Counted from the first letter of the stretch, positions 1 through 11,718 are shown. The stretch: 64,000 nucleotides of DNA from Corallium rubrum (GCA_964035015.1 OZ036015.1:4075126-4139125), one strand, 5' to 3'. Translations and numbers: made by a program. The notes: a model not told the origin generated them from the sequence alone.

Positions 1-285
1 GAGTGGAGTGGAGTGGAGTGGAGTGGAGTGGAGTGGAGTGGAGTGGAGTGGAGTGGAGTGGAGTAGTGTAGAGTAGAGTAGAGTAGAGTAGAGTAGAGTA
101 GAGTAGAGTAGAGTAGAGTAGAGTAGAGTAGAGTAGAGTAGAGTAGAGTAGAGTAGAGTAGAGTAGAGTAGAGTAGAGTAGAGTAGAGTAGAGTAGAGTA
201 GAGTAGAGTAGAGTAGAGTAGAGTAGAGTAGAGTAGAGTAGAGTAGAGTAGAGTAGAGTAGAGTAGAGTGGAGTGGAGTGGAGTA
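1..285. repeat. (GAGTG)n/(GAGTA)n pentanucleotide array
   Basis: Uninterrupted 5-bp repeat, GAGTG for about 60 bases, then GAGTA for about 200, then GAGTG again. The sub-blocks differ by one base, which suggests spread of point variants by slippage. It continues off the left edge. The same motif pair builds the large array at 41927-42646. Confidence 0.97.
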
Positions 286-670
286 GATGTACGTGTGCCA
301 GTTTGTTTATCTGTGTATATGTCTGTGTCTACCTATAGTCGCTGTTAAAAGTCGCCAGAATAGCGTCGTTTGCATGGAAATCCTCCAGCCCTCGAAAGCG
401 AGATCTCGGATGGTTCATAGCGAGACTACTCGTGTAAGAGGACTGGCATTCCTCTCGTACAACTACTCCCTCTTTACATCTTACCTCCAGCTTGACTAGT
501 GACAGTCAATAGAAGAATACAGATTGTTGAATAGAAGGTCTGCATTGATGACAAAGCTAGCAAGAAACTAAGCCATTCTGATTCATACGGTAAACTAAAC
601 CATGTAAAAAGAGAGACAAGAGTGATAGAGTCAGAGTCAGAGAGTTGAGTTACATTAAATATTAACTGCG
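286..670. other. Non-coding, no gene recognised
   Basis: Unique-looking sequence between the pentanucleotide array and the first hammerhead-like motif. A 70-codon frame at 287-499 has no recognisable domain and no splice context that I can support. Confidence 0.5.
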
Positions 671-714
671 TCGCCTGATGATGATCCCGTTTAGGGTGAA
701 ACCTCCGGTAGCGA
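671..714 (+). ncRNA. Hammerhead-ribozyme-like motif (a)
   Basis: The parts read in order: stem I strand TCGC, core CTGATGA, a CCC/GGG helix (stem II), core GAAA, stem III CC/GG closed by a 3-nt loop, then U-A at the expected cleavage triplet and stem I partner GCGA. This matches the type I hammerhead layout. There is an extra TGA repeat beside stem II. It is followed by the sequence that recurs at 4614-4985 and by a TA array. Such motifs are known in the terminal repeats of Penelope-like elements. Catalytic activity is not shown. Confidence 0.5.
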
Positions 715-737
715 AAACTTTAAGGTAACTATACTTC

Positions 738-743
<6 letters not shown>

Positions 744-814
<71 letters not shown>
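744..814. repeat. (TA)n array
   Basis: About 70 bases of perfect TA dinucleotide, ending in a short GT run. It separates the hammerhead-like end at 671-740 from the palindrome at 830-941. Confidence 0.97.
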
Positions 815-824
<10 letters not shown>

Positions 825-829
825 AATAT

Positions 830-941
830 GTAAAGGCCGACAATGAGGACTAGACCGGGTTTTCAAGTACGAGGAATTCGTTCCAGGAACGAATTCCGAG
901 TACTTGAACACCCGGTCTAGTCCGAATTGGAGGCCTTTACA
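830..941. repeat. Palindrome beside a TA array
   Basis: Two arms of about 55 bases are near reverse complements: TAAAGGCC, GGACTAGACCGGG and GAATTCGTTCC are mirrored around the centre near 885. The layout (fold-back ends next to TA repeats) matches the palindromes at 2541-2690 and 4614-4985. I do not find a hammerhead core in this one. Confidence 0.8.
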
Positions 942-1029
942 TGACTTCTCAAAATCACTTAGTGTATTCCCAAAATGAATTAGTGCATTAGTAATTAGTG
1001 TATGGATGAATAACCGATTGTGTGAAGTA

Positions 1030-1105
1030 ATATCTCAAGTCCAAGGACTTGAAATATTATTTCTAGTCCTTGGACTGGAAATAATATTTCAAGTCCTCTG
1101 CCCAG
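1030..1105. repeat. Short palindrome
   Basis: AAGTCCAAGGACTTGAAATA and its mirror TATTTCAAGTCC form nested inverted copies. No family recognised. Confidence 0.6.
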
Positions 1106-1194
1106 TACTTCCCTGGTATTTGAAGTCCCTTCACGTGGTGCAATTCAGCGCTTCTGATTGATTGATTATCTCATGAATTATTAATAAGTTTGAG

Positions 1195-1198
<4 letters not shown>

Positions 1199-1241
<43 letters not shown>
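1199..1241. repeat. (TA)n array
   Basis: Perfect TA dinucleotide run of about 43 bases, directly beside the SINE fragment at 1256-1352. Confidence 0.95.
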
Positions 1242-1249
<8 letters not shown>

Positions 1250-1255
1250 ATCAAC

Positions 1256-1352
1256 ACCTAGGTCTGTGATTCGTGGTCTGACATGTGTGTCATAAATGTG
1301 TCGTAGGGCGGCTGCTTCGAGCGCCTTTAATATGCCTTCGACTCGGCCACTT
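1256..1352 (+). mobile_element. 3' fragment of the 5S-derived SINE
   Basis: Matches in the forward direction the distal part of the element at 30285-30575, read there on the minus strand. Shared blocks are ACCTAGGTCT, GCGGCTGC and GCGCCTTTAATATGCCTTCG followed by ACTCGGCC. The 5S-like head is absent, so this is a 5'-truncated copy, as expected for a retroposed SINE. Confidence 0.65.
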
Positions 1353-1418
1353 GAAATTTAGTAATGTAAATTGCTCTTGAAAAGCCCCTTGTGGGAAGAA
1401 GTAATTAACATTTGTTAT

Positions 1419-1665
1419 AGTATGGTATGGTGTGGTATGGTATGGTATGGTATGGTGTGGTATTTGTATTTGTATTTGTATTTGTATTTGTATTTGTATT
1501 TGTATTTGTATTTGTATTTGTATTTGTATTTGTATTTGTATTTGTATTTGTATTTGTATTTGTATTTGTATTTGTATTTGTATTTGTATTTGTATTTGTA
1601 TTTGTATTTGTATTTGTATTTGTTTTTGTATTTATATTTATATTTATATTTGTATTTGTATATGT

Positions 1666-1704
<39 letters not shown>

Positions 1705-1705
1705 A
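1419..1705. repeat. (TATGG)n and (TATTTG)n arrays
   Basis: A short TATGG run (to about 1458), then about 28 copies of the hexamer TATTTG, then variant TATATTTG/TATATG copies. The long open frames across it are produced by the repeat alone. Confidence 0.96.
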
Positions 1706-2437
1706 TGTATATATGTATATATGTATATATGTATATATGTATATATGTATATATGTATATATGTATATATGTATATATGTATATATGTATATATGTATAT
1801 ATGTATATATGTATATATGTATATATGTATATATGTATATATGTATATATGTATATATGTATATATGTATATATGTATATATGTATATATGTATATATGT
1901 ATATATGTATATATGTATATATGTATATATGTATATATGTATATATGTATATATGTATATATGTATATATGTATATATGTATATATGTATATATGTATAT
2001 ATGTATATATGTATATATGTATATATGTATATATGTATATATGTATATATGTATATATGTATATATGTATATATGTATATATGTATATATGTATATATGT
2101 ATATATGTATATATGTATATATGTATATATGTATATATGTATATATGTATATATGTATATATGTATATATGTATATATGTATATATGTATATATGTATAT
2201 ATGTATATATGTATATATGTATATATGTATATATGTATATATGTATATATGTATATATGTATATATGTATATATGTATATATGTATATATGTATATATGT
2301 ATATATGTATATATGTATATATGTATATATGTATATATGTATATATGTATATATGTATATATGTATATATGTATATATGTATATATGTATATATGTATAT
2401 ATGTATATATGTATATATGTATATATGTATATATGTA

Positions 2438-2491
<54 letters not shown>
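1700..2491. repeat. (ATATATGT)n octanucleotide array and (TA)n tail
   Basis: More than 90 nearly perfect copies of an 8-bp unit, running into pure TA at about 2440. Period 8 is not a multiple of 3, so all frames stay open, giving false frames of up to 370 codons on both strands. Confidence 0.97.
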
Positions 2492-2492
<1 letters not shown>

Positions 2493-2575
2493 GTGTGGGT
2501 TTTGGTCTACGAAACGCAAAGAGTGCTCGATAACATATAGTTAGAGCAAATATATATTTTCGCTTACCTCAAAAG

Positions 2576-2618
2576 TCTGCAACAGGCTGTTTCATCTAAA
2601 AAAGAATCTTCAGGCAGA
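2576..2618 (-). ncRNA. Hammerhead-ribozyme-like motif (b, minus arm)
   Basis: Mirror copy of the motif at 2619-2660 on the other strand, with one extra base in the stem II loop and otherwise the same core (CTGAAGA, GAAA) and stem I pair. Confidence 0.58.
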
Positions 2619-2660
2619 TCTGCCTGAAGATTCTTTTTAGATGAAACAGCCTGTTGCAGA
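2619..2660 (+). ncRNA. Hammerhead-ribozyme-like motif (b, plus arm)
   Basis: The best formed example. Stem I TCTGC (2619-2623) pairs with GCAGA (2656-2660). Core CTGAAGA fits C-U-G-A-N-G-A because position 7 is variable. Stem II is UCU/AGA with a U loop. Then GAAA, stem III CA/TG with loop GCC, and U-U before the predicted cleavage site. All conserved core positions are present. Confidence 0.6.
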
Positions 2661-2675
2661 CTTTTGAGGTAAGCG

Positions 2676-2857
<182 letters not shown>

Positions 2858-3173
2858 TCTGAGTTAATATACGACGAGAGCGAATGGTATATAGCAAAAT
2901 ATGTTATGAAAATTAATGCAAAAATTGTTGATTTATTGCAACAAATTATATTAATTGAATATCCGCCACATATGAGCTTCCGTCATGCGTATTGTAGTTT
3001 CATGTTTTCAAGTTTCTTGCTGAGTTGAAAACAGCTTCAGAATTTTCTCTCAGAGCCAAAAAATACGTTGAAAAGATTGAATGAAGAATAAAAACAGCTT
3101 TGAAAAGTCAAAAGGTGGGTGATTTATTTCTTAATCTGTCGTGGTTGTGAATGTTTGGCTTTTCAAATGGAGA

Positions 3174-3380
3174 CAATCTCGTTCCCAGAGCCCACGTTTC
3201 CTTACCCAGCGGGCGGGAAACGAGAGGCTCTGGGATAATCCGTTCACGCCATCACAGGATTCTTGTTATCCCGAAGAAAAGTAATCATGTTCATCAGCCA
3301 ATGAAATGTCGATGTGAAACGGATTAACCCAGAGTCTCTCGTTTCCCGGGTGGGGAACGTGGGCTCTAGGAACGAGATTG
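3174..3380. mobile_element. MULE-like MITE, copy 1
   Basis: 207-bp element with inverted ends of the form CAATCTCGTTCCCAG. The flanks are AAATGGAGA (3165-3173) and AAATGGACA (3381-3389), a 9-bp target duplication with one mismatch. The same end motif and 9-10 bp duplications occur at 31318, 32980, 56113 and 57113. The duplication size fits Mutator-like elements. Confidence 0.75.
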
Positions 3381-3818
3381 AAATGGACAAAGAAGCTAAA
3401 AATATAATTAATAGCGAAAATTACGCGTTGTTTTTCAATATTTCTAACCTGAAAGAATAACACGTACAGTTTTTATCCATGATTTATTACTTCAAAAACC
3501 CACTTTGCTGAGTAATAATAATGGTCGTACTCATAAATATGTGTTGTTAGTTCAATTCTTGTGGATTTTAATTTTTCTCTTAACTTTGTAAATTGTGCAT
3601 GTGGGTTATGTATTTTGTGTTAAATGTTAGTTTCCCCTTCTTAGCTCAAGTTTTTCTGAGCTATACGTTGAAAAAACCAGCCAGTTTCATCTGCAATAGT
3701 TTAAGAAAACTACGCCGCCATTTTGTTTTTTCACTACTCGCTGTATATGAGCTGATATACAGTTAGTAATGCAGCCAATCAGATTGCTAGATAGCTCATA
3801 TATCATTAGTAGCTATAT

Positions 3819-3826
<8 letters not shown>

Positions 3827-3898
<72 letters not shown>

Positions 3899-4130
3899 TG
3901 TATGTATGTATGTATGTATGTATGTATGTATGTATGTATGTATGTATGTATGTATGTATGTATGTATGTATGTATGTATGTATGTATGTATGTATGTATG
4001 TATGTATGTATGTATGTATGTATGTATGTATGTATGTATGTATGTATGTATGTATGTATGTATGTATGTATGTATGTATGTATGTATGTATGTATGTATG
4101 TATGTATGTATGTATGTATGTATGTATGTA
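3827..4130. repeat. (TA)n and (TATG)n arrays
   Basis: A short TA run, then about 68 copies of the tetranucleotide TATG. All frames across it are repeat artefacts. Confidence 0.97.
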
Positions 4131-4559
4131 CAAATGAGAAACTCATTTTTAATCAGCAAAATTAATATAAATCGTTTTCCGTTGTTTTGTGCCTGATTCT
4201 CGGTTATAAAAGAAATAGTTCATGGTTTGGCGGGAAGTTGGGAGAGCACGGAATAAAGCGCGTGCATCCATACCTGCATAACTTTTCAAAGTTGTTTTTA
4301 TTCTTCATTCAATCTTTTCAACGTATTTTTTGGCTCTGAGAGAAAATTCTGAAGCTGTTTTCAACTCAGCAAGAAACTTGAAAACATAAACTACAATACG
4401 CATGACGGAAGCTCATATGTGGCGGACATTCAATTAATATAATTTAATGCAATAAATCAACAATTAATTATCATAACATATTTTGCTATATTATAAAACA
4501 ATTATACCATTCGCTCTCCTCGTATATGAACTCATAGCCAACTCGGCAAAGCGCCTCCT

Positions 4560-4562
4560 TGG

Positions 4563-4613
<51 letters not shown>
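4560..4613. repeat. (TA)n array
   Basis: TA run directly before the palindrome at 4614-4715. Confidence 0.95.
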
Positions 4614-4617
<4 letters not shown>

Positions 4618-4715
4618 GTATAGTTACCTTAAAGTCTTCGCTACCAGAGGTTTCACCACCGTTTAGGGAGAAACCTCTGGTAGCGAAGACTTTAAGGTAA
4701 CTATACTTCATGCTT
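4614..4715. mobile_element. Palindromic Penelope-type terminus, truncated core
   Basis: Two arms of about 49 bases mirror each other (GAAGTATAGTTACC; CTTCGCTACCAGAGG). It shares these blocks with 4845-4985, but the CTGATGA part of the hammerhead-like core is missing at the centre; only the GAAACC-TCT-GG-TA part remains. The flank after it (TTTGCTCTATCTATATGG and onward) is duplicated after 4985. Confidence 0.55.
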
Positions 4716-4773
4716 TATATTTTGCTCTATCTATATGGTATTGACTCTCTAACATTTCGTGAACCAAAACTCG

Positions 4774-4777
<4 letters not shown>

Positions 4778-4844
<67 letters not shown>
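4778..4844. repeat. (TA)n array
   Basis: TA run directly before the palindrome at 4845-4985. Confidence 0.95.
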
Positions 4845-4851
<7 letters not shown>

Positions 4852-4985
4852 GAAGTATAGTTACCTTAAAGTCTTCGCTACCAGAGGTTTCACCCTAAAC
4901 GGAATCATCAGTCGACTGATGATCCCACTTAGGGTGAAACCTCTGGTAGCGAAGACTTTAAGGTAACTATACTTCATGCTTTATA
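4845..4985. mobile_element. Palindromic Penelope-type terminus with two hammerhead-like motifs
   Basis: Arms mirror around AGTCGACT (about 4911-4918). On the plus strand CTGATGA (4916-4922), a CCC/GGG stem II, GAAA (4936-4939), a CC/GG stem III and U-A are in order; the minus arm has the same order. The first stem I pair next to the core is mismatched on the plus arm. The element and its flank look like a second copy of 4614-4776. Confidence 0.5.
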
Positions 4986-5039
4986 TTTTGCTCTATCTAT
5001 ATGGTATTGAGCACTCTTTAACATTTCGTGAACCAAAAC

Positions 5040-5137
5040 TCACTGGAGGAATACCTCCAGAAACTTGAAGTAAAATGTTTGTATAAACGCATACAGTCTA
5101 TTAATATTATTAGTACATACAGTATTAGTATATATTA

Positions 5138-5179
<42 letters not shown>

Positions 5180-5700
5180 GCATGCAAAATCTTTATTACG
5201 TGTCGGCGTTGAGAGTGACAACAACTATATAGTGACTACATATAGCTTCTTAAATCATCATGTCATCATCAACTAACTGTAAATTTCAAGACAATCATCG
5301 CTTAACCTACCTGTTAACGAAGCCACTTCATCTATATAGCCCACCACAGCACAAAACTGAACAATCCTAACTCACTCCATTTTTACACAAATTCCAACGA
5401 AAAAGAACAATGCAGAAAACGTATTCTCCTATTCATTCACTTCAGTTTTCAGCAAAAAAAACTTGAATCATTAACGACTTCTCTTTATCCATATTCCAAC
5501 TTGCTTGTAGCTACAATGAAAGAACAGAAAAACATTGTTAGTACAGGTACTTTGCAGTTAACATTTTGAACAATAAAAGGCTAGAGCAAGGAACAACCAG
5601 TTCGATCTAGCAGGTTGTTAAAAAACCTGAAATAATCCATCCTTTGTTTTCTGAACGGTCGGCGTTTGATCAGCCCGTTTGAAATATCGTGAAATATTCT
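5040..5700. other. Non-coding, no gene recognised
   Basis: AT-rich sequence with a TA run at about 5142-5175. No exon, TIR or RNA gene is visible. Confidence 0.5.
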
Positions 5701-6830
5701 TTAAACTATTTTAATATTTTACTCCGTCTAACTCCAGATTGTTTTACTCTGTCTAACACCAGACTATTTTACTGTATCTAACACCAGACTATTTTACTGT
5801 GTCTCTAACACCAGACTATTTTACTGTGTCTAACACCAGACTATTTTACTGTGGCTAACACCAGACTATTTTACTGTGGCTAACACCAGACTATTTTACT
5901 CTGTCTAACACCAGACTATTTTACTGTGTCTAACACCAGACTATTTTACTGTATCTAACACCAGACTATTTTACTGTGTCTCTAACACCAGACTATTTTA
6001 CTGTGTCTAACACCAGACTATTTTACTGTGGCTAACACCAGACTATTTTACTCTGTCTAACACCAGACTATTTTACTCTGTCTAACACCAGACCATTTTC
6101 CTCTGTCTAGCACCAGACTATTTTACTCTGACTAACACCAGACTATTTTACTCTGACTAACACTATTTAGTCGATCTGTCTAACACCAGACTATTTTACT
6201 CTGTCTAACACCAGATTGTATTACTCTGTCTAACACCACACTATTTTACTGTGTCTGACACCAGACAATTTTACTGTGTCTAACACCAGACTATTTTACT
6301 CCGTCTAACACCAATCTATTTTACTCTGTCTAACACCAGACTATTTTACTCTGTCTAAGACAAGACTATTTTACTCTGTCTAACACCGACTATTTTACTG
6401 TGTCTAACACCAGACTATTTTACTGTGTCTAACACCAGACTATTTTACTGTGTCTAACACCAGACTATTTTACTGTGTCTAACACCAGACTATTTTACTG
6501 TGTCTAACACAAGACTATTTTACTGTGTCTAACACCAGACCGTATTTTACTGTCTAACACCAGACTATTTTACTCTGTCTAACACCAGACTATTTTACTG
6601 TCTAACTCCAGATTATTTTACTGTGTCTAACACCAGACAATTTTACTCTGTCTAACGCCAGACTATTTTACTGTGTCTAACACCAGACTATTTTACTCTG
6701 ACTAACACCAGACTATTTTACTCTGTCTAATACCAGACTATTTTACTTTGTCTAACACCAGACTATTTTACTCCGTCTAACACCAGACTATTTTACTGTG
6801 TCTAACACCAGACTACTTTACGGTTTTGCG
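5700..6830. repeat. 25-bp minisatellite, block 1
   Basis: About 44 tandem copies of a 25-bp unit CTATTTTACTGTGTCTAACACCAGA in two halves: CTATTTTACTGTGTC and TAACACCAGA. The main variation is GTG/CTC within the unit. The array is degenerate at its left edge. The core also occurs inside TIR-bounded mini-elements at 55645-55940 and 61040-61560. Confidence 0.95.
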
Positions 6831-6867
6831 GTATATTCGACCGGCTTGAATCCGCTTGATATAGCCA

Positions 6868-6977
6868 CTCCACTCCACTCCACTCCACTCCGCGCCACGC
6901 CTCTCCACTCCACGCCACGCCACTCCACTCCACTCCACGTCACGCCACTCCACTCCACTCCACTCCACTCTACTCTA
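6868..6977. repeat. (CACTC)n pentanucleotide array
   Basis: Complement of the GAGTG motif, with interspersed CACGC/CGCCA variants. Confidence 0.93.
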
Positions 6978-7446
6978 CAATTCAAGAATGGAGATGCTTG
7001 ATGCTAGCCTGCGTTCGGGCTCCCCTAGTGGCATTCGGGGAATGTAAAGGCTTTAAACATCGCCATAAGCCTATTGTTATGGCACAGTAACCTACTGTTC
7101 CAACCAGTCTCCATTTTCAAGCTTGATTGGCAAACAAACCTTACAAGCAAACTCCAGCCTAACAAACTGTTACATTGCAACCCTTGGAATAAACAGCGCT
7201 TAGTCAAGCCATGAGGAGAACCAAGGTAATGCTAATAAACCTTAGAATGAGTGATACATATAGATACACCGAAAGAACAATCGTCACAGCTTGCGGCCTT
7301 TCACCTTATCTTTTGCGCGTCTGGGTTTAATTAGGCGCAAACGCGACACGCTTGGTCTTTTATAAACAACACGACGCCTAGTCAGGCGTTCACTCGGGCT
7401 AGACTAGATTAGATAGACTGTGTTTCAACGGGAGTAGTTAATGGTC
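6978..7446. other. Non-coding, no gene recognised
   Basis: Frames here are short and have no recognised domain or splice context. Confidence 0.45.
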
Positions 7447-7535
7447 GTTGGGTCGTGGGTAAAATGTCGTGGGTAAAATGCCGTGGGTAAAATGCCGTGG
7501 GTAAAATGTCGTGGGTAAAAAGTCGTGGGTACGTC
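7447..7535. repeat. 14-bp tandem repeat
   Basis: About six copies of GTCGTGGGTAAAAT with single-base variants. Confidence 0.85.
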
Positions 7536-7779
7536 GTGATTTCCCCCAACAATTGGAAATAAATGATTTATTGAATTGCTTTTCGGGAGGGGCGTTCGTG
7601 CCCGACAAAAGTGGATTTGGCAAAAACTTGGCGAAGGCCAAGTAACTTCTTTGGCTATTGCATTGTCAAGAGTAATGAGCAAATGTGCAGTAACGATTGT
7701 GATTCACCTTTAAATTAGTATAATCGTATTCTTTTTCCTATTGATGTTGATAATACTTCTGATTGTAATACCACAGACT

Positions 7780-9292
7780 ATTTTAACACAGACTATTTTA
7801 CTCTGTCTAACACCAGACTATTTTACTGTGTCTAACACCAGACTATTCTACTGAGTCTAACACCAGACTATTTTACTCTGTCTAACACCAGACTATTTTA
7901 CTGTGTCTAACACCAGACTATTTTACTGTGTCTAACACCAGACTATTTTACTGTGTCTAACACCAGACTATTTTACTGTGTCTAACACCAGACTATTTTA
8001 CTGTGTCTAACACCAGACTATTTTACTCTGTCTAACACCAGACTATTTTACTGTGTCTAACACCAGACTATTTTAATGTGTCTAACTTTTACTGTGTCTA
8101 ACACCAGACTATTTTACTGTGTCTATACACCAGACTATTTTACTGTGTCTAACACCAGGCTATTTTAATGTGTCTAACACCAGACTATTTTACTGTGTCT
8201 AACACCAGACTATTTTACTGTGTCTGGTGTTAGACACAGTAAAATAGTCTGGTGTTAGACACATACAGTAAAATAGTCTGGTGTTGGAGTAAAATAGTCT
8301 AGTGTTAGACACAGTAAAATAGTCTTGTGTTAGACAGAGTAAAATAGTCTGGTGTTAGACACAGTAAAATAGTCTGGTGTTAGACACAGTAAAATAGTCT
8401 GGTGTTAGACACAGTAAAATACTAAAGACCGTAAAATACTTAAGAACTTCTTTGTCAAACATATTCTTCTTTAAGAGTAAAATAGTCTGGTGTTAGACAC
8501 AGTAAAATAGTCTGGTGTTAGCCTAGACACAGTAAAATTACAATAGTCTGGTGTTAGACAGAGTAAAATAGTCTGGTGTTAGTCATAGTAAAATAGTCTG
8601 GTGTTAGACACAGTAAAATAGTCTGGTGTTAGACACAGTAAAATTACTCTGTCTAACGCCAAACTATTTTACTCTGTCTAACACCAGACTATTTTACTGT
8701 GTCTAACACCAAACTATTTTACTGTGTCTAACACCAGACTATTTTACTGTGTCTAACACCAGACTATTTTACTGTGTCTAACACCAAACTATTTTACTGT
8801 GTCTAACACCAGACTATTTTACTGTGTCTAACACCAGACTATTTTACTCTGTCTAACACCAGACTATTTTACTGTGTCCAACACCAGACTATTTTACTGT
8901 GTCTAACACCAGACTATTTTACTCTGTCTAACACCAGACTATTTTACTGTGTCTAACACCAGACTATTTTACTTTGTCTAACACCAGACTATTTTACTGT
9001 GTCTAACACCAAACTATTTTACTTTGTCCAACACCAAACTATTTTACTGTGTCTAACACCAGACTATTTTACTGTGTCTAACACCAGACTATTTTACTGT
9101 GTCAAACACCAAACTATTTTACTGTGTCTAACACCAGACTATTTTACTGTGTCTAACACCAGACTATTTTACTCTGTCTAACACCAGACTATTTTACTGT
9201 GTCCAACACCAGACTATTTTACTGTGTCTAACACCAGACTATTTTACTCTGTCTAACACCAGACTATTTTACTCTGTCTAACACCAGACTAT
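7780..9292. repeat. 25-bp minisatellite, block 2, with internal inversion
   Basis: The same 25-bp unit as at 5700-6830. Orientation flips at about 8224 to the reverse complement (TCTGGTGTTAGACACAGTAA) and flips back at about 8645, so the block is forward-inverted-forward. Short unrelated sequence interrupts the inverted part at about 8420-8475. Confidence 0.95.
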
Positions 9293-9293
9293 A

Positions 9294-9519
9294 TTTGTTT
9301 GTTTGTTTGTTTGTTTGTTTGTTTGTTTGTTTGTTTGTTTGTTTGTTTGTTTGTTTGTTTGTTTGTTTGTTTGTTTGTTTGTTTGTTTGTTTGTTTGTTT
9401 GTTTGTTTGTTTGTTTGTTTGTTTGTTTGTTTGTTTGTTTGTTTGTTTGTTTGTTTGTTTGTTTGTTTGTCTGTTTGTTTGTTTGTTTGTTTGTTTGCTT
9501 GTCTGTTTGTTTGTTTGTT
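9294..9519. repeat. (GTTT)n array
   Basis: About 55 copies of the tetranucleotide GTTT. It directly abuts the 25-bp array and lies about 85 bp upstream of the collagen exon acceptor. Another GTTT array is at 29188-29307. Confidence 0.97.
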
Positions 9520-9605
9520 TCCTCTCACCCTCTCCTCCTACCCTACACATCATTTCCAAGTTCAAATCTTAACTCCCAAAACCTTGTTGCTTATTCTAAC
9601 TTCAG

Positions 9606-10083
9606 GTGCTGGCTGCCTTCTCAGTCTTGGCATATCTGTGCCTGACATTCACCACAGACCTTGTAACAAGTCTCAGTCCACCAGGGAACCAGTGTCCACC
9701 AGGCCCGGAGGGACCAATAGGATTCCCAGGAGGCACAGGACCAAAGGGATACCCAGGGGATCAAGGACCACCAGGGATACCAGCCTCAGCCATTTTCCGA
9801 CCTCCCCCAGGGACCCCATGCTTCTGTGCCAAGGGAGCCAAAGGCCACGATGGCCCAATGGGATACCCTGGTCCATCAGGAAATATGGGAGAATCAGGAA
9901 ATGACGGGAAACCAGGGATCAAAGGTGATGCTGGACAGCCTGGTAATCCAGGTTTACCAGGACGGCCTGGTGCCCCGATAACTACACATCCTCCAACTGG
10001 ACCTGGGACATTGTATGTTCCTGTCATGTTCACTGGAAAGGTCCCTCAAGTGGTTTGCCATCACTTCAGAAGACTCACTTATG
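9606..10083 (+). CDS. Collagen-like protein, internal exon with membrane segment
   Basis: A 159-codon exon of a short transmembrane-type collagen, an extracellular structural protein. It follows an acceptor (TTCTAACTTCAG ending at 9605) and ends at a GTAAGG donor, in phase 1. Residues 1-16 are hydrophobic ([15 protein letters not shown]), a membrane anchor or late signal peptide. Then comes N-Q-C and nine Gly-X-Y triplets (33-59), a 17-residue break with C-F-C, 16 triplets (77-124), and a non-collagenous tail with one Cys. The Cys-flanked short blocks after a hydrophobic N-terminus recall cuticle-type or membrane collagens. It lacks the Cys-rich domains of cnidarian minicollagens. I found no other exons of this gene; the 5' exon must lie across the GTTT and 25-bp arrays or be missing. 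Reading frame, triplets and splice sites make coding status likely. Confidence 0.8.
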
Positions 10084-10129
10084 GTAAGGGGAAAGACAAG
10101 ACTAGACCAGAGAAGAGTAGAGTAGATCA

Positions 10130-10530
10130 TTACTAGACTAGACTAGACTAGACTAGACTAGACTGGACTAGACTAGACTAGACTAGACTAGACTAGACTA
10201 GACTAGACTAGACTAGACTAGACTAGACTAGGCTAGACTCGACTAGACAAGACTCTCAGACTAGACTAGACTAGACTAGACTAGACTAGACTAGACTAGA
10301 CTAGACTAGACTAGACTAGACTAGACTAGACTAGACTAGACTAGACTAGACTAGACTAAACTAAACTAAACTGGACTAGACAAGACTAGACTAGACTGGA
10401 CTGGACTGGACTAGACTAGACTAGACTAGACTAGACTAGACAAGACTAGACAAGACTCTTAGACTAGACTAGACCAGACCAGACCAGACTAGACTAGACT
10501 AGACTAGACTAGACTAGACTAGACTAGACT
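10130..10530. repeat. (CTAGA)n pentanucleotide array
   Basis: Tandem GACTA/CTAGA repeats with GACTG and GACAA variants, starting about 50 bp after the collagen exon donor. Confidence 0.96.
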
Positions 10531-10764
10531 AGTTACTAACAAATGGCTTTACTTCTCGTCACAATTTAGCTGTCCATGTTCCATTCCTCTACCCCCTGGT
10601 CCAACTAACAGACTGACTAGAATTACTCCGACGTCTGTGAAGATAAATCAATCTTAAGGGATTAAAAACTTTTAAAGAAATGGACGTCTGAATGAAGTAA
10701 AAAATGAAATATACATATAAACTTATGGAAAAAATCTGACTGAGTATTCCAAATATATATTGTT

Positions 10765-11075
10765 GGACTGGACTGGACTGGACTGAGACTAGACTAGACA
10801 AGACAAGACTAGACAAGACTCTAGACTAGACTAGACCAGACCAGACCAGACCAGACCAGACCAGACCAGACTCTCCAGACCAGACCAGACCAGACTACAC
10901 TACACTACAACACTCTACACTACACTACACTACACTACACTACACTACACTACACTACACTACACTACACTAAACTACACTACACTACACTACACTACAC
11001 TACACTACACTACACTACACTACACTACACTACACTACACTACACTACACTACACTACACTACACTACACTAGAC
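10765..11075. repeat. (GACTG)/(CAGAC)/(CTACA)n pentanucleotide arrays
   Basis: Successive sub-blocks of 5-bp units that differ by one or two bases: GACTG, CTAGA, CAGAC, then about 35 copies of CTACA. Confidence 0.95.
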
Positions 11076-11084
11076 TAAACGGTT

Positions 11085-11718
11085 TTTGAAGGCAAAAATG
11101 AATTTCCTTTGTTTTTCGCCCATTATTTACCTTTACCTCACTTACTATTAAACCGCTATAAAAATTGCCACTTGATAATTTGTTCTTCATTTTTGACACA
11201 TTTTTTATGCTTCGGCTGGAACGGCTAAGATTCGAGCGGAAATGAGAGCTGACAATACCTCGAAATGATCTTGTTATTTCTCCACCAATTTAGATTTGAA
11301 TTTCAAATTTTTTTCTTGCAGTGCAATATATAGACCTTGTATTTCATCTGGGTTGAAGGATACAAGCTCTTTGTTTTGTTTTGTATCAGATATGGTCTCT
11401 TTCTTTTGACTTACTTTTTAAATTCGCTTACGGCACCTGATTAGTCAAGTTTTATAAATTAAGATTTCTCTGAAGTGGCACCTAGCCTGGAAATGTCGTG
11501 TGTATTTAGTCGTAATATAATACCGTAAGTTTAGTAATCTTTAAAAACAGTTGTCGGCAAACGTATTTTGTAAGCGCAGGAACCGCACATTGTCAGAACC
11601 GGAAATGCCTTACGCTTTGCAGATAAGGCCGTTTTCGTTTCTCAATATTACATAAAAACAACTTCTTTTTATTTGAACTTATCTATAGAAAGCGAACGGG
11701 GCATAATTTATAGGTCTA
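11085..11718. other. Non-coding, no gene recognised
   Basis: AT-rich. I looked here for the missing Rab27 C-terminal exons (SA motif and a Cys-rich tail) on the minus strand and found none. Confidence 0.4.

Noticed and set aside
1427..2544. Frames of up to 370 codons with Tyr/Met/Ile/Cys repeats
   Set aside because: They are translations of the TATTTG and ATATATGT arrays; all frames of both strands are open because the repeat contains no stop.
5700..9292. CRISPR or telomere-type repeat
   Set aside because: The 25-bp unit is contiguous, variable and unlike TTAGGG; it is a minisatellite tied to dispersed mini-elements.
9606..10083. Cnidarian minicollagen
   Set aside because: Minicollagens have Cys-rich domains with a C-x3-C pattern and poly-Pro flanks around 12-16 triplets; these are absent here.
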